Assembly: GCA_903863885.1 (NCBI GenBank)
Contig: CAIPEB010000285.1
Location: forward strand, 1-58,374
Direction of reading: 5' to 3'
Length of the DNA: 58,374 nucleotides
From: an uncultured Planctomycetaceae bacterium
GTDB taxonomy: Bacteria > Planctomycetota > Planctomycetia > Pirellulales > Pirellulaceae
The translations under genes were made by a program, and so were the position numbers. Below, piece after piece: positions 27,137 through 36,552 of the stretch. How positions within the stretch are numbered: position 1 is the stretch's first letter; each line of letters begins with the position of its first letter. The notes below the pieces were generated by a model. It did no database searches. It saw nothing but the letters and a program-made list of their open reading frames with translations, and was not told the DNA's origin.

Positions 27137-27303
27137 GCATCGGGAGTTGAACCGACCCAATCGCGGGTTTTGAAAGAAGCAGTTGTTTCTTCCTGATTTG
27201 CCGATCGGATTCCATCTGCGGATTCATTGCGTCCCAGGCGCCTGTTCTGCTTTGCGCCGTCCGAAGACGCTTGAAACACGGTCGGCCTGCTCCGCGTCAG
27301 TTG

Positions 27304-29349
27304 TCAACCTTTGAACCACAACACTGCCGCAGCGGACCAGTAGAAACTGCAGAACCCGAAAACTGTCAGAATTATCGTCCAGGCAAAACGCCATCGCGCC
27401 GAACGGAACGCTTGAGTCGCGGCCATCGCAAACGGCAGAGCCGGAGCGAATCCGCACAGGAAGGCCCATTCGAATACCAGACTCAATCGCCGACACAACA
27501 GGAAATAGGCGGCGCAGCACAGGATAAAGGCCAGGCCGGTCAGGCGGGCGCGCCAGCGATTCCAGTGATGTTCGATGTCCCGACGGTCCCAGCGCAGTTC
27601 GGACACGGCGAACTGAAAAGCGATGAACAGCGTTACCGGCCAGGTAAAGACGAATTCCCCTGTCCACTTGCTGACCACCGTCGTACCCAGCATTCCCATT
27701 ACAAAAGCCAGAAGAAAAAAGAGCCGCATCGAAGCTTCGGCCGACAGCCTCCGGCCCAGTATCGCTTTCGCGGCCAAAGCGGCCAGCAGGCTGAGTCCCA
27801 GAATGCCGAACAGTGATACGAAGAACCAGCGCCACAGCCAGTTCGCGCCGGGCAGGTCGAATGCGTACTCAGGCTCGACTCCCAGCAGGAATCCGGCCAC
27901 ATCGACGTATTGGGACTGTGGCACCGCAGCCGCTGTCGTGGCGGCGGCGAGTGTCTCGCGCGAGAGTTGTCCGAGATCGCCAACATATACACAAACAGCC
28001 CGGCTCTGGTTTCGGACAAACAGCCGTCCCCGGTTCAGCGCCGGCTGGGTCCAGCAGATTTCACCGCCCAGAATGGTGACACGGGCGAGTTCTTCGTATC
28101 TGTCTTTCGTTGCTCGAGCCAGTATCAATTCGCCGGTGTCGTTCATCAGAATCAGTTTTCCGTCAGCCACCAGCACCGTGGCGTGTCCGACTCTCCGCCC
28201 GGCATCTTCAGCAACGGATGCGAGTTCCCGGCGCTGCGTTGCGTTTCCGATCGACCAGTTCACTCTGCCGCTCAGGAAGTCGATGCAACGGAATTGTCCT
28301 CGGGAGGGGCGGTGCGTCTTGGCCTGCGCTTCCTTCAAATCAAACCCGTACAGCGCGTCGTCGACCAGTACGCTGGAGAAGATGTCGTTTGACATGAGCC
28401 GGCTGGTCCATACCGTCCGCAGCGGGCGATCCGGCTCCCCCGTCAACTCAAGCAGTTCCGAACCTCCTTGAAAAGCACTCGAAATCCATAAGTAAGGTTC
28501 GCGATAAATCGGCCAGGCAGCGTGCTCGTCATAGCCGGCGGACAACTCGCGCCGCCAAATCAACTTGCCCGTCAGCAGATTGTGGCACACCAGCGCGTTC
28601 TGCAGATAGCCGAGTACAAGACGCTGGCCTCGAAAAGTGATCGGATAGGCCGGCGTATAACTCGCGGCATCCTCACCCGCTTTCCATACGACGGAACCGT
28701 CTTGCGCGCTCAATGCGACGAGGCTCGCGCCCGCGCCTCCGACCGGCAGGATGACCAGTCCTTCGGCAACTGCCGGCGAACAGGAATAACCAAAATCGGT
28801 TCCGGAAGTTCCGAACCGGTCGCGGATGTTCACTTGCCACAGCAGGCGGCCGCGGCCGGCATCGAGGCAGCCAATCGTGCCGCGTGGCCCGGCAAAATAG
28901 AGACGGCCCTGCCAGTAAGTGGGCGTCGCCCGCGGGCCCGGATACACTCCGGCCGGTTCGTACGGCCAATCGTACCGGTACTGCCAAACGGTCCGTCCCG
29001 TGTCCGCATCCAGGCAGATCACGTGTTGACCGCTTGAGGTCTGATACAGAGTTGCGATTCGATCGTTCCAGGCCACAAAGGCTGAATAGCCCTGGCCAAG
29101 CTCGCGTGTCCATAGAATCGGCGGGCCCTGCCCGGGCCACGAATCGGCGAGACGCGTTTCGTTCGAATGCCCGTTGAAATGAGGACCTCGAACGAACGGC
29201 CAGCCGGCGGCAGTTCCATCGCCGGCGTGCGATGCTGATGCAGAACCGGAACGACGTGGCGTTGACGCGGTTTCTTCGCCTCCTCTCGCGGGAAGGACGG
29301 AGAGCAAGGTAATCGACAGCGCCAACGCGACGTTTTCGGGGGACAGCAC
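27304..29349 (-). CDS. PQQ-like beta-propeller fused to multi-helix membrane domain
   Basis: 681 aa. After a signal peptide (VALALSITLLSVLPARG) comes a propeller of about residues 45-450 opening WPFVRGPHFNGHS. It has blades CLDADTGRTVWQYRYDW, CLDAGRGRLLWQVN, ALSAQDGSVVWKAG and CIDFLSGRVNWS. From about residue 465 there are about six hydrophobic helices, including FFVSLFGILGLSLLAALAA, LFFLLAFVMGMLG, LTGLAFILCCAAYFLLC and WTIILTVFGFCSFYW. So a periplasmic propeller is anchored by a polytopic C-terminus. The start is a GTG at 29349 with AGGA about 6 nt upstream; the open frame beyond it to 29826 has no signal. The membrane part matches nothing I recognise. Divergent from the HzsA-like gene. Confidence 0.82.
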   Translation of the reverse strand: MLSPENVALALSITLLSVLPARGGEETASTPRRSGSASASHAGDGTAAGWPFVRGPHFNGHSNETRLADSWPGQGPPILWTRELGQGYSAFVAWNDRIATLYQTSSGQHVICLDADTGRTVWQYRYDWPYEPAGVYPGPRATPTYWQGRLYFAGPRGTIGCLDAGRGRLLWQVNIRDRFGTSGTDFGYSCSPAVAEGLVILPVGGAGASLVALSAQDGSVVWKAGEDAASYTPAYPITFRGQRLVLGYLQNALVCHNLLTGKLIWRRELSAGYDEHAAWPIYREPYLWISSAFQGGSELLELTGEPDRPLRTVWTSRLMSNDIFSSVLVDDALYGFDLKEAQAKTHRPSRGQFRCIDFLSGRVNWSIGNATQRRELASVAEDAGRRVGHATVLVADGKLILMNDTGELILARATKDRYEELARVTILGGEICWTQPALNRGRLFVRNQSRAVCVYVGDLGQLSRETLAAATTAAAVPQSQYVDVAGFLLGVEPEYAFDLPGANWLWRWFFVSLFGILGLSLLAALAAKAILGRRLSAEASMRLFFLLAFVMGMLGTTVVSKWTGEFVFTWPVTLFIAFQFAVSELRWDRRDIEHHWNRWRARLTGLAFILCCAAYFLLCRRLSLVFEWAFLCGFAPALPFAMAATQAFRSARWRFAWTIILTVFGFCSFYWSAAAVLWFKG

Positions 29350-29746
29350 AGGAGTTCCTGCCTGGTATCGTTCGGGATGCGCGATCGCTCGATTCCCTGT
29401 CGGCTTGCAGGGGCCCTTTTCGTCTGAAGTCTGCGAGCACGTTGCTGAGGGGGTGGGGCACAAAGCAGCGATGTTACGCAAAAGCCAATCCGCTGTGTAT
29501 GACCCCAGCCGAATCGCCACGGGTGTCGCACAACCCGGTTGCGGTCGTATGCAAATGTATTGTCCGGCGCGCATTTGCTGAAGTACACTGTGCCTGCCTG
29601 ACGACTTCTCCCGGCCAGCGACACAGTCAGACCTGCCGCTGTGGGGAAGGATGTCTGAACTACCCGCACCGATACCATGCCCTCGCGGACGACCGGCCGG
29701 CAAGCCAATTGTCGTTGCTATTCCTGGCGGAATGACCGCAGTTGAA

Positions 29747-29764
29747 TTCGCTCGATTGAGCGAA
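29747..29764 (+). promoter_or_regulatory. Perfect 7-bp palindrome upstream of HzsA-like gene
   Basis: TTCGCTC, GATT and GAGCGAA form a hairpin or dyad centred about 65 bp before the ATG at 29821, in the 471-bp gap between divergent genes. It could be a regulator binding site. Nothing else is seen in that gap (29350-29820). Confidence 0.35.
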
Positions 29765-29820
29765 CGCGAGTGCATGATCGGGGTTCCGATGGCCAACATG
29801 ATTTGGAATGGAAAGACCTG

Positions 29821-32388
29821 ATGCACGATTTAAGTCATCAGCTTCGCTTGTCGAGCGTGTGTGGGCGATCCGCGTTTGCGATGCGTGCGCTCGGCGTGTG
29901 CGCAGTCGCCGGAACTGCAATCGCGTACGCAGGCATTTTCGCCACCGTCGGATTGCAGGCAGCGGAAAACGCTTCGGCTGCGGTGAAGATGGACGATCGA
30001 GATGCTAATCGATCCGTTGACGAGGCAATCGGACCATCGATCGTCGGCATCGAGGAAGTCGTCTTTGCCGTGCGAAGCGTCTTCCCGGAGCATTGGTACG
30101 CGAACTTCGGCTATTTCGCTCCTGACGCAACTCAAAAGTGTTATGGCAAGGGCGGCCGTCTGTGCAAAGTCAACCTCAAGTCCAACAAGCTGACAATTCT
30201 CGTGGACGATCCCGAGGGGGCCGTCCGCGATCCGTGCCTTCACCACGATGGCCGCCGGATTGTCTTCTCCTTCCGCCCGGGAGGCACGGACACCTACCAT
30301 CTTTGGGAAATCCAAACCGACGGCAGCGGACTTCGGCAGCTGACGGGCGGAGATTACGACGACATTGAACCGAGCTACCTTTCGGACGGCGGGATCGTGT
30401 TTGTTTCCGCCCGATCGCGCCGCTGGGTTCAGTGCTGGCTGACGCAGGTGGCAAGCGTGTTTCGTTGCGATGCGGATGGCCGGAACGTCCGCCAGCTCTC
30501 GGCGAATCTGGAACAGGACAACACACCGTGGCCGCTTCCGGACGGGCGGATTCTGTACATGCGCTGGGAGTACGTTGACCGCTCGCAGGTTCATTACCAC
30601 CACTTGTGGACGATGAACTCGGATGGCTCCGGTCAGTCGGTCTACTTCGGCAATTTCCACCCGGGCGATGTCTATATTGACGCCAAGCCCACCCCAGGCG
30701 GTGACCGCGTGGTACTGATCCGTTCACCGGGACACGGCGACACTGAACACGCTGGATTTGTATCCACGCTCAGCTCGAAGAGCGGTCCCGACAATCTGCA
30801 AGCAATTCGGGACATCAGTCCGACTGCAGACTACCGCGATCCTTGGGCTCTCACGGACCGGGTATTCCTCGCAGCACGCAAGGATTCGCTTGTCGTGATG
30901 AGCGACCAGGGAGTCGTGCGCACGCTGTACACGCTTCCCCGTGAATTCGGCGATGTCTGGCTGCATGAGCCCCGACCTGTGATGACGCGCGAAGCCGAAC
31001 CGGTCATCTCGAGCCGCATCGATCCCTCCCGACCGACGGGCCGCTACATGCTGAACGACATCTACATTGGCCGCAACATGCAAGGGATCAAGCGAGGTGA
31101 AATCAAGAAACTCCTCGTGCTCGAGAGTCTGCCCAAGCCGGTCAATTTCACCGGCGGCATGGATCCGCTGAGTTATGCCGGAACTTTCACTTTGGAGCGA
31201 GTGCTCGGTGTCGTTCCGGTCGAGGCCGACGGATCGGCTTATTTCGAGGCTCCTGCAATGCGCAGCCTGTTCTTTGTGGCGCTCGATGAGAACGATGTTG
31301 CGGTGAAACGGATGCAAAGCTTCACGGGCGTCGGTCCCGGGGAGACTCTTGGATGCGTCGGGTGTCATGCGCATCAGGCGATGACGCCGCCGGCCACGCG
31401 TTTTCCTCTCGCTGCGAGACGAGCCGCAAGTCGCATTCAACCAGTTGCGGACGCTCCCGACGTTCCCGATTTTCCCCGTGATATCCAGCCGATTCTCGAC
31501 CGTAATTGCGTGAAGTGCCACAACTGCGACCGGCGTGATGGCGGCGTTCTCCTGACGGGCGATCACGGGCCGATGTTTTCTCATGCGTACTACAGCCTGA
31601 TTGTGTGGAGGCAGGTGGCGGACGGCCGCAACTACCCGCGCAGCGAATATCCGCCGCGATCTCTTGGAAGCGGCGGCAGCGCCTTGATGCAAAAACTTGC
31701 CCCCTCTCATTTCGAGGTGCAGTTGACGCCGGTTGAGCGCCAGACGGTGCGGCTGTGGCTTGACGCGGGTGCGCCATATCCGGGGACCTACGCGGCTTTG
31801 GGTTCCGGTTCGATCGGCGGCTATCAGCAGAACGCACAGATCGTCGAAAACGACGCCGAATGGCCGGAGACGCGGAGAGCGCAAGACGCCATTGCGCGCC
31901 GATGTGCGACTTGCCACCGGGACGACCTTACTCGAATCCCCCGATCCCTTTCGGACGAAAACGGTTTGAGCTTCTGGGCTCCCGATATGAATGACCCGAG
32001 GTTGCGCCGCAGCCGCCACATCGTGTTCAATCTCACGCGACCCGACAAATCGCTTGTTCTGCTTGCGCCTCTTGCCCGCGACGCCGGCGGATACGGTTTA
32101 TGCCGCCCGTCCGACGCCCCTGCGGGAAGCGGCGCTGTGTTCGATACCCGGGGAGACGCCGACTATCTGGCGCTCCTGGCGATGTGCGAAGCCGGGATGC
32201 GTCGACTGAACGAGATCAAACGATTTGACATGCCCGGGTTTCAGCCCCGTCCGCAGTACGTGCGGGAAATGGTGCGATACGGCGTCCTCCCTTCGTCATT
32301 CGACGGGACCAAGACCCCGATTGATGTCTATGCGACGGACCGGCAGTACTGGGGGCTGTTCGAATGGAATCGAGAAAAGAACCCGTGA
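29821..32388 (+). CDS. HzsA-like multiheme protein (hydrazine synthase alpha-related)
   Basis: 855 aa. An N-terminal hydrophobic segment near residues 22-45 (ALGVCAVAGTAIAYAG) directs export. Residues ~70-440 are a TolB/HzsA-like propeller with DGSGLRQLTGGDYDDIEPSYL and LPDGRILYMRWEYVDRS, blocks typical of hydrazine synthase alpha relatives. Three c-heme sites follow: CVGCH at 512, CVKCH at 563 and CATCH at 695. The order propeller, middle domain, C-terminal cytochrome matches the HzsA family, though proteins of this type occur in many non-anammox planctomycetes where the reaction is unknown. The ATG at 29821 has GGAAAG 5 nt upstream; an ATG at 29770 in frame does not. No HzsB/C or hydrazine dehydrogenase genes are present here. 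Nitrogen chemistry should not be assumed. Confidence 0.85.
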   Translation: MHDLSHQLRLSSVCGRSAFAMRALGVCAVAGTAIAYAGIFATVGLQAAENASAAVKMDDRDANRSVDEAIGPSIVGIEEVVFAVRSVFPEHWYANFGYFAPDATQKCYGKGGRLCKVNLKSNKLTILVDDPEGAVRDPCLHHDGRRIVFSFRPGGTDTYHLWEIQTDGSGLRQLTGGDYDDIEPSYLSDGGIVFVSARSRRWVQCWLTQVASVFRCDADGRNVRQLSANLEQDNTPWPLPDGRILYMRWEYVDRSQVHYHHLWTMNSDGSGQSVYFGNFHPGDVYIDAKPTPGGDRVVLIRSPGHGDTEHAGFVSTLSSKSGPDNLQAIRDISPTADYRDPWALTDRVFLAARKDSLVVMSDQGVVRTLYTLPREFGDVWLHEPRPVMTREAEPVISSRIDPSRPTGRYMLNDIYIGRNMQGIKRGEIKKLLVLESLPKPVNFTGGMDPLSYAGTFTLERVLGVVPVEADGSAYFEAPAMRSLFFVALDENDVAVKRMQSFTGVGPGETLGCVGCHAHQAMTPPATRFPLAARRAASRIQPVADAPDVPDFPRDIQPILDRNCVKCHNCDRRDGGVLLTGDHGPMFSHAYYSLIVWRQVADGRNYPRSEYPPRSLGSGGSALMQKLAPSHFEVQLTPVERQTVRLWLDAGAPYPGTYAALGSGSIGGYQQNAQIVENDAEWPETRRAQDAIARRCATCHRDDLTRIPRSLSDENGLSFWAPDMNDPRLRRSRHIVFNLTRPDKSLVLLAPLARDAGGYGLCRPSDAPAGSGAVFDTRGDADYLALLAMCEAGMRRLNEIKRFDMPGFQPRPQYVREMVRYGVLPSSFDGTKTPIDVYATDRQYWGLFEWNREKNP

Positions 32389-32581
32389 CGCGCAGCACGC
32401 CCTGCTGACCCGTGGGTACAAACACAGGTCATGCGACCACACAGCGGAGTTTGGCCTGGATAACGGGGCCTTGCGAATCGTCCGTTGATCCATCGGCAGG
32501 CCGATGCGTTCCACGAATTGTGCCGGAGGCCCGTTGATTCGGGGCGCTGCCGCGGATCTTTACTTGTTCGATCGTCGCGTC

Positions 32582-35500
32582 TCAGCGTTTGCCCGAGCGC
32601 GATGAACTCGCCAGCAAGTCCAGCAACGACGGTGAGATCACGGCCTTTGGGGAGGTTGTCCGGGGACTCCGGGCAGCGAACGCAAGCAACGCATCGTCGT
32701 CGAGGATAGTGGCGGTCGCCGTGCTGCGTGCGATTGTTCCGCCGGTTGGACCGGTGAGTTTCGCCAGGAAAGTCTCGTTCACTTCGCGCATCGCGTCATT
32801 GTTCAACGGCACGACGAAAGTCTGTGTCGTCACACCCGGCACGAAGGTCATCGCGATGCGACTGGCAGTGTAATCTCCGGGAGCCACCGCAGTCTTGTTG
32901 GCGGTGGCGCACACGACCGAAACCGGCAATCCACTGGCGGCCGACAGCGACACGGTGAATATCGCCGTTCCGGCCGACTCATTGACGGTTATGTCCGCGA
33001 TCGAGAGCTTCGGCACGGTGTCGTCGTTGGTGATGGAACCGATCGCGGTGTTACCCAGCAGCGTGCCATTGACCGGATTCGTCAGGCTGACCTGAAACGA
33101 CTCGCTCGCCTCGTACTTGGCATCTCCGTTCACACGCACGGCCACGGTCTGCCTGGTCACTCCGGGGGCAAACGTCACGGTGCCGGCGGCGGCCACGTAA
33201 TCAGCGTCAGCCTGCGTCGCTGTGCCGTCGGCCGTGGCGTAGTCCATCGTGACCGTTTTGCGGGTGCGTCCCGCCAGCTTTACCGTGAACACAGCGTTCG
33301 TGCTGCCGGCATTCCCTTCTCGGAGCGAGACCTTGCCGATCGAAATCGCGGGGGCTGCGTCATTGTCGAGAATTGTGCCGGTCGCCGCGGCCAGCGGCAC
33401 GTCTGCAGCGCTGGATAGCCGGACCAGGAAGGTGTGATCGTCTTCATCGAACGGGTCGCCGACAACCGACACCGTGATGGTCTTCGACGCCTGCCCCGGC
33501 GCGAATTGCAGGGTACCTTGCACCGCGCGGTAATCGATGCCCGCCACTCCGGTACCATCGGCCGTTGCATACTTCACAGTCTGCGCCGGTCCGCCGGGAT
33601 TCGAGCGTGTTACCGTGAAGACCGCCCTGCTGGTCCCCGCATTGCCCTCCGTGACCTTGACGTCGCCGATGGAAAAGGTCGGCGCTGCGGTCGTCAGCAG
33701 CGGTTGCAGGAACGCGGCGATCGCGTCCGCCGCAGCTGAATACGCCGTATCATTCGGGTGCGAGTCGCCGCCGGAGCGGAGGTATTCCTCGCGCTGGTAA
33801 TTGGCATTGGTTGGATCGGTGGCCGGGTCGGCCAGCAGGTTGAACAAATCGAATGAGTAAACGTTGTGCTGGGGGGCGTAAGTAGTGATGAACGTCCCGG
33901 ACAGCCAGTCGCTCCACGCCCGGCCGCGGGCCGCGGCTGCCGCCGACAGTCCGGAACTTCTTCGCTCCGGCACGGCTGGCATGACGACGAGCTTCTGCTG
34001 CGGATGCTGATTGGCATAAGGCGCCACCGCATCGATGAACGCCTGCTCCCATCTTCCCAAGGCGGCCGGGTCTTCCAGTTCGGCCAGCGTGTAGTAGCAG
34101 CTCTTCAACATCAGCACGTCGGCCGTGACGGCGCCGTCGATTTCGGCCAGTGCATCGCCATATTGTCCATTGCTGTCCGCATCGGCGAATAGCGTGGCAA
34201 TTTCCGTGGGCACCGAACCACCTGGCGGCGAACTCCAGAGGTTGTAATCAAGGAATTGATGGCCCCAGCCTTCGACCTGTGCCACGAGTCCCGGATGCCC
34301 GTTGTGATCCTCCATGATTCCCGCGCCAACTGACTGGTGCAGGAAAAAGACAGTCTGTGAACTGGCAACACCGACTGCGGTGTCGAGTGAGGCCGAGTTA
34401 TTGCCCGGATTCCGGTCGCTGACTGAGTTCGTCACCTCCACCTGCTGCGAGAACGTACCGGCTGATGTCGGGTTCACGACGACTTGGATCGTCACCGCGT
34501 CACCGACGGCCATGCTGCCGACGTTCGCAGTGACCGTGCCGCCGCTCTGCGACACGGTGCCCCGAGTCGAAGTTGCCGAGACGTACGTGAAACTCGCCGG
34601 GAGCACGTCGCTAACGGTGACCCCCGCAGCCGCTTCAGGGCCGCCATTACTGACCGTGATAATAAACGTCGTGTTGCTGCCGGCAGTGATCGTCGCGGAT
34701 TCCGCGCGGATCGATACGGCCACATCGGCACCGGTCGCCGCGCCGGCTCCGGTGTAGGCTCCAGGAGTGGCAAATGCGATGCGAGTCTGGCCCGACCGAT
34801 CCCGTGGCACTGAATTGCTGAGAGTTCCCTGCGGCACACCGGGACGTGCGGGTGCATCGCTCCAGGTAAAGTCGGGCACGACATACGTCGTCGCCGATAA
34901 TACGTTGCCGCCGGGCAGCGGTCGGAAGTCGCCGTGCGCCGGATCGATGAGTTGCGGTTGAACCGTGTTGATCGAATTATCGGCCCGCAACTGCGCGCCT
35001 GTCACGAGCAGTCCCGCCACGTCCTCGGTTCCGAGTGGGAGGGTTGTCGGGCCGTTCCAGACAATGTTTCCGCGGATCTGCAGATCTTCGTCGGCTCGGG
35101 ACGGATTGGGAATGTTCGATCCGGCCGAGGGCGTGACCGGTGCCGCGATCGCAAACTGCTGCCACTGGCTCTGGTAACCGGCCGGGTTGTAGATGACGTT
35201 GTTGTAAACATACACGTGCTTGTTCGGGATCCGCTGGTCGGAACTCGCCGACGATGTGCCCCAACCGCCAGCCGCGAGATTCGCGGAGCAAATTGCCGCA
35301 TCGGCGGGATTGCCGCACGAGCGGCCCCCGTGAACCGCTTCGAATACATGACTTGTCCCGCCCACGCGGTACAGCGTGTTATGGGCTAGAAGGATGTTGT
35401 AACCGCCATTGACGCCGAAGCCCGCCCCTACGGTGTCGTGGATGACGTTATTCACGAACTTCACGTCGTAGGCCTCGTAATGCAGCCACGGCGAGACCAT

Positions 35501-36316
35501 GTACTGGAATCCGGTGCCCTGCCCTGCGGAAAAGCCGCCGGTTACCGCGTCGTAGATCTCGTTGCCTTCGACGGTCAAATAAGCCGAACCGCCCTTGAAG
35601 TACATTCCCCAGTCACCCGCGTGATGGATCTTGCTGCCGATCACGTGCCCGTATTGGGTTGCCACATAGTCGACTGCTGCCCAGTAGGCGCCTGAGATGT
35701 CGCAGTCCTCGATGTACACGTACTGCGACTGGTTTACCTTGAGGCTTTCCTGCGGCGACTGGTAGGCAGTGATATCGCCCAGGCCGACCAGTTGCGAGTC
35801 GCGGACCAGTACATGATCGCAGCTGGCGAAATGGAGCACGTCGCCGCCCCCGCCCTGCACCTCCAGACGCAGTCCGATGAGGTACATGTAACGCACGTCG
35901 TGGACTTCCATGCCCGCGAGAGTTACGGTGCCCGGACCATCGGCCGCATTGATGATGATCGGGGACTGGTAGGTGCCGTGCCGCCCGTCCCACCATGTGG
36001 GCATCGAGGCTTCCCCATAGGTGCCGGACACCAATTGAATCCGGTAGCCCGTTGTGCTGAGCGATGACGGAATTCGGTTCCACGCTTCCGCAATCGTCCG
36101 CACGGCATCGCCGCGTGTGCTGCCGCTGCGGGTGTCGTTGCCCGCCGCCGGATCAACCCAGATGTCGGCGAGCGTCGGCGTGCCGATATCGTAATGGGTG
36201 AATGGCGACGCGGTCAGCAGCCAGCGGCGCTCCAGCTGTTCCAGACCGGGAACGAACCGCGACCTGCGGCGTGGTTTCGATCGGCGCGCAGCAGCGGCCC
36301 TTTTGACTCCAAACAT
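32582..36316 (-). CDS. Giant LEPR-XLL-type extracellular protein: beta-helix, DUF11, SGNH-like and Calx-beta domains
   Basis: 1244 aa. The basic N-terminus ends with FVPGLEQLERRWLLTA, the LEPR-XLL-like motif found at the start of giant planctomycete surface proteins. Residues ~45-400 form a parallel beta-helix with many Asn/Gly rungs. Residues ~535-650 resemble a DUF11/CARDB-type domain (ITAGSNTTFIITVSNGGPE). About 650-890 looks like an SGNH/GDSL-type region (TVFFLHQSVG at its start, GGDSHPNDTAY with a likely Asp-His at its end). Three Calx-beta repeats follow to ~1215, each with TVTEGN/VTEG-like openings and YATADGTA blocks. AGAGGGA precedes the ATG at 36316. Calcium-binding adhesin or hydrolase functions are inferred from the domain types. 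Confidence 0.85.
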   Translation of the reverse strand: MFGVKRAAAARRSKPRRRSRFVPGLEQLERRWLLTASPFTHYDIGTPTLADIWVDPAAGNDTRSGSTRGDAVRTIAEAWNRIPSSLSTTGYRIQLVSGTYGEASMPTWWDGRHGTYQSPIIINAADGPGTVTLAGMEVHDVRYMYLIGLRLEVQGGGGDVLHFASCDHVLVRDSQLVGLGDITAYQSPQESLKVNQSQYVYIEDCDISGAYWAAVDYVATQYGHVIGSKIHHAGDWGMYFKGGSAYLTVEGNEIYDAVTGGFSAGQGTGFQYMVSPWLHYEAYDVKFVNNVIHDTVGAGFGVNGGYNILLAHNTLYRVGGTSHVFEAVHGGRSCGNPADAAICSANLAAGGWGTSSASSDQRIPNKHVYVYNNVIYNPAGYQSQWQQFAIAAPVTPSAGSNIPNPSRADEDLQIRGNIVWNGPTTLPLGTEDVAGLLVTGAQLRADNSINTVQPQLIDPAHGDFRPLPGGNVLSATTYVVPDFTWSDAPARPGVPQGTLSNSVPRDRSGQTRIAFATPGAYTGAGAATGADVAVSIRAESATITAGSNTTFIITVSNGGPEAAAGVTVSDVLPASFTYVSATSTRGTVSQSGGTVTANVGSMAVGDAVTIQVVVNPTSAGTFSQQVEVTNSVSDRNPGNNSASLDTAVGVASSQTVFFLHQSVGAGIMEDHNGHPGLVAQVEGWGHQFLDYNLWSSPPGGSVPTEIATLFADADSNGQYGDALAEIDGAVTADVLMLKSCYYTLAELEDPAALGRWEQAFIDAVAPYANQHPQQKLVVMPAVPERRSSGLSAAAAARGRAWSDWLSGTFITTYAPQHNVYSFDLFNLLADPATDPTNANYQREEYLRSGGDSHPNDTAYSAAADAIAAFLQPLLTTAAPTFSIGDVKVTEGNAGTSRAVFTVTRSNPGGPAQTVKYATADGTGVAGIDYRAVQGTLQFAPGQASKTITVSVVGDPFDEDDHTFLVRLSSAADVPLAAATGTILDNDAAPAISIGKVSLREGNAGSTNAVFTVKLAGRTRKTVTMDYATADGTATQADADYVAAAGTVTFAPGVTRQTVAVRVNGDAKYEASESFQVSLTNPVNGTLLGNTAIGSITNDDTVPKLSIADITVNESAGTAIFTVSLSAASGLPVSVVCATANKTAVAPGDYTASRIAMTFVPGVTTQTFVVPLNNDAMREVNETFLAKLTGPTGGTIARSTATATILDDDALLAFAARSPRTTSPKAVISPSLLDLLASSSRSGKR

Positions 36317-36552
36317 GGTCGTTCCCTCTTCGAACAGGGCGACAATTCGAGATGGAAGAATCGCGTTGTTCGATCGTCCAAAGGAGATGCAGAAGTCCGG
36401 GCCTGCCGGTCTTGCGCGAGGTGTTGTGACCCAACAGTCGTGTGCAGGCCATGTGTCTCATTCGACCACAGACTGCGCGAGAATTCCACACGATCGTCGT
36501 CTTATCCGTGCGGACCGATGCCCGCCCGGCGTCGGGCCGCCGGCGTCCGGCA

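Noticed and set aside
29821-32388. Evidence for anammox metabolism
   Set aside because: Only a HzsA-like protein is present; no other hydrazine-pathway gene is seen, and similar proteins occur in non-anammox planctomycetes.
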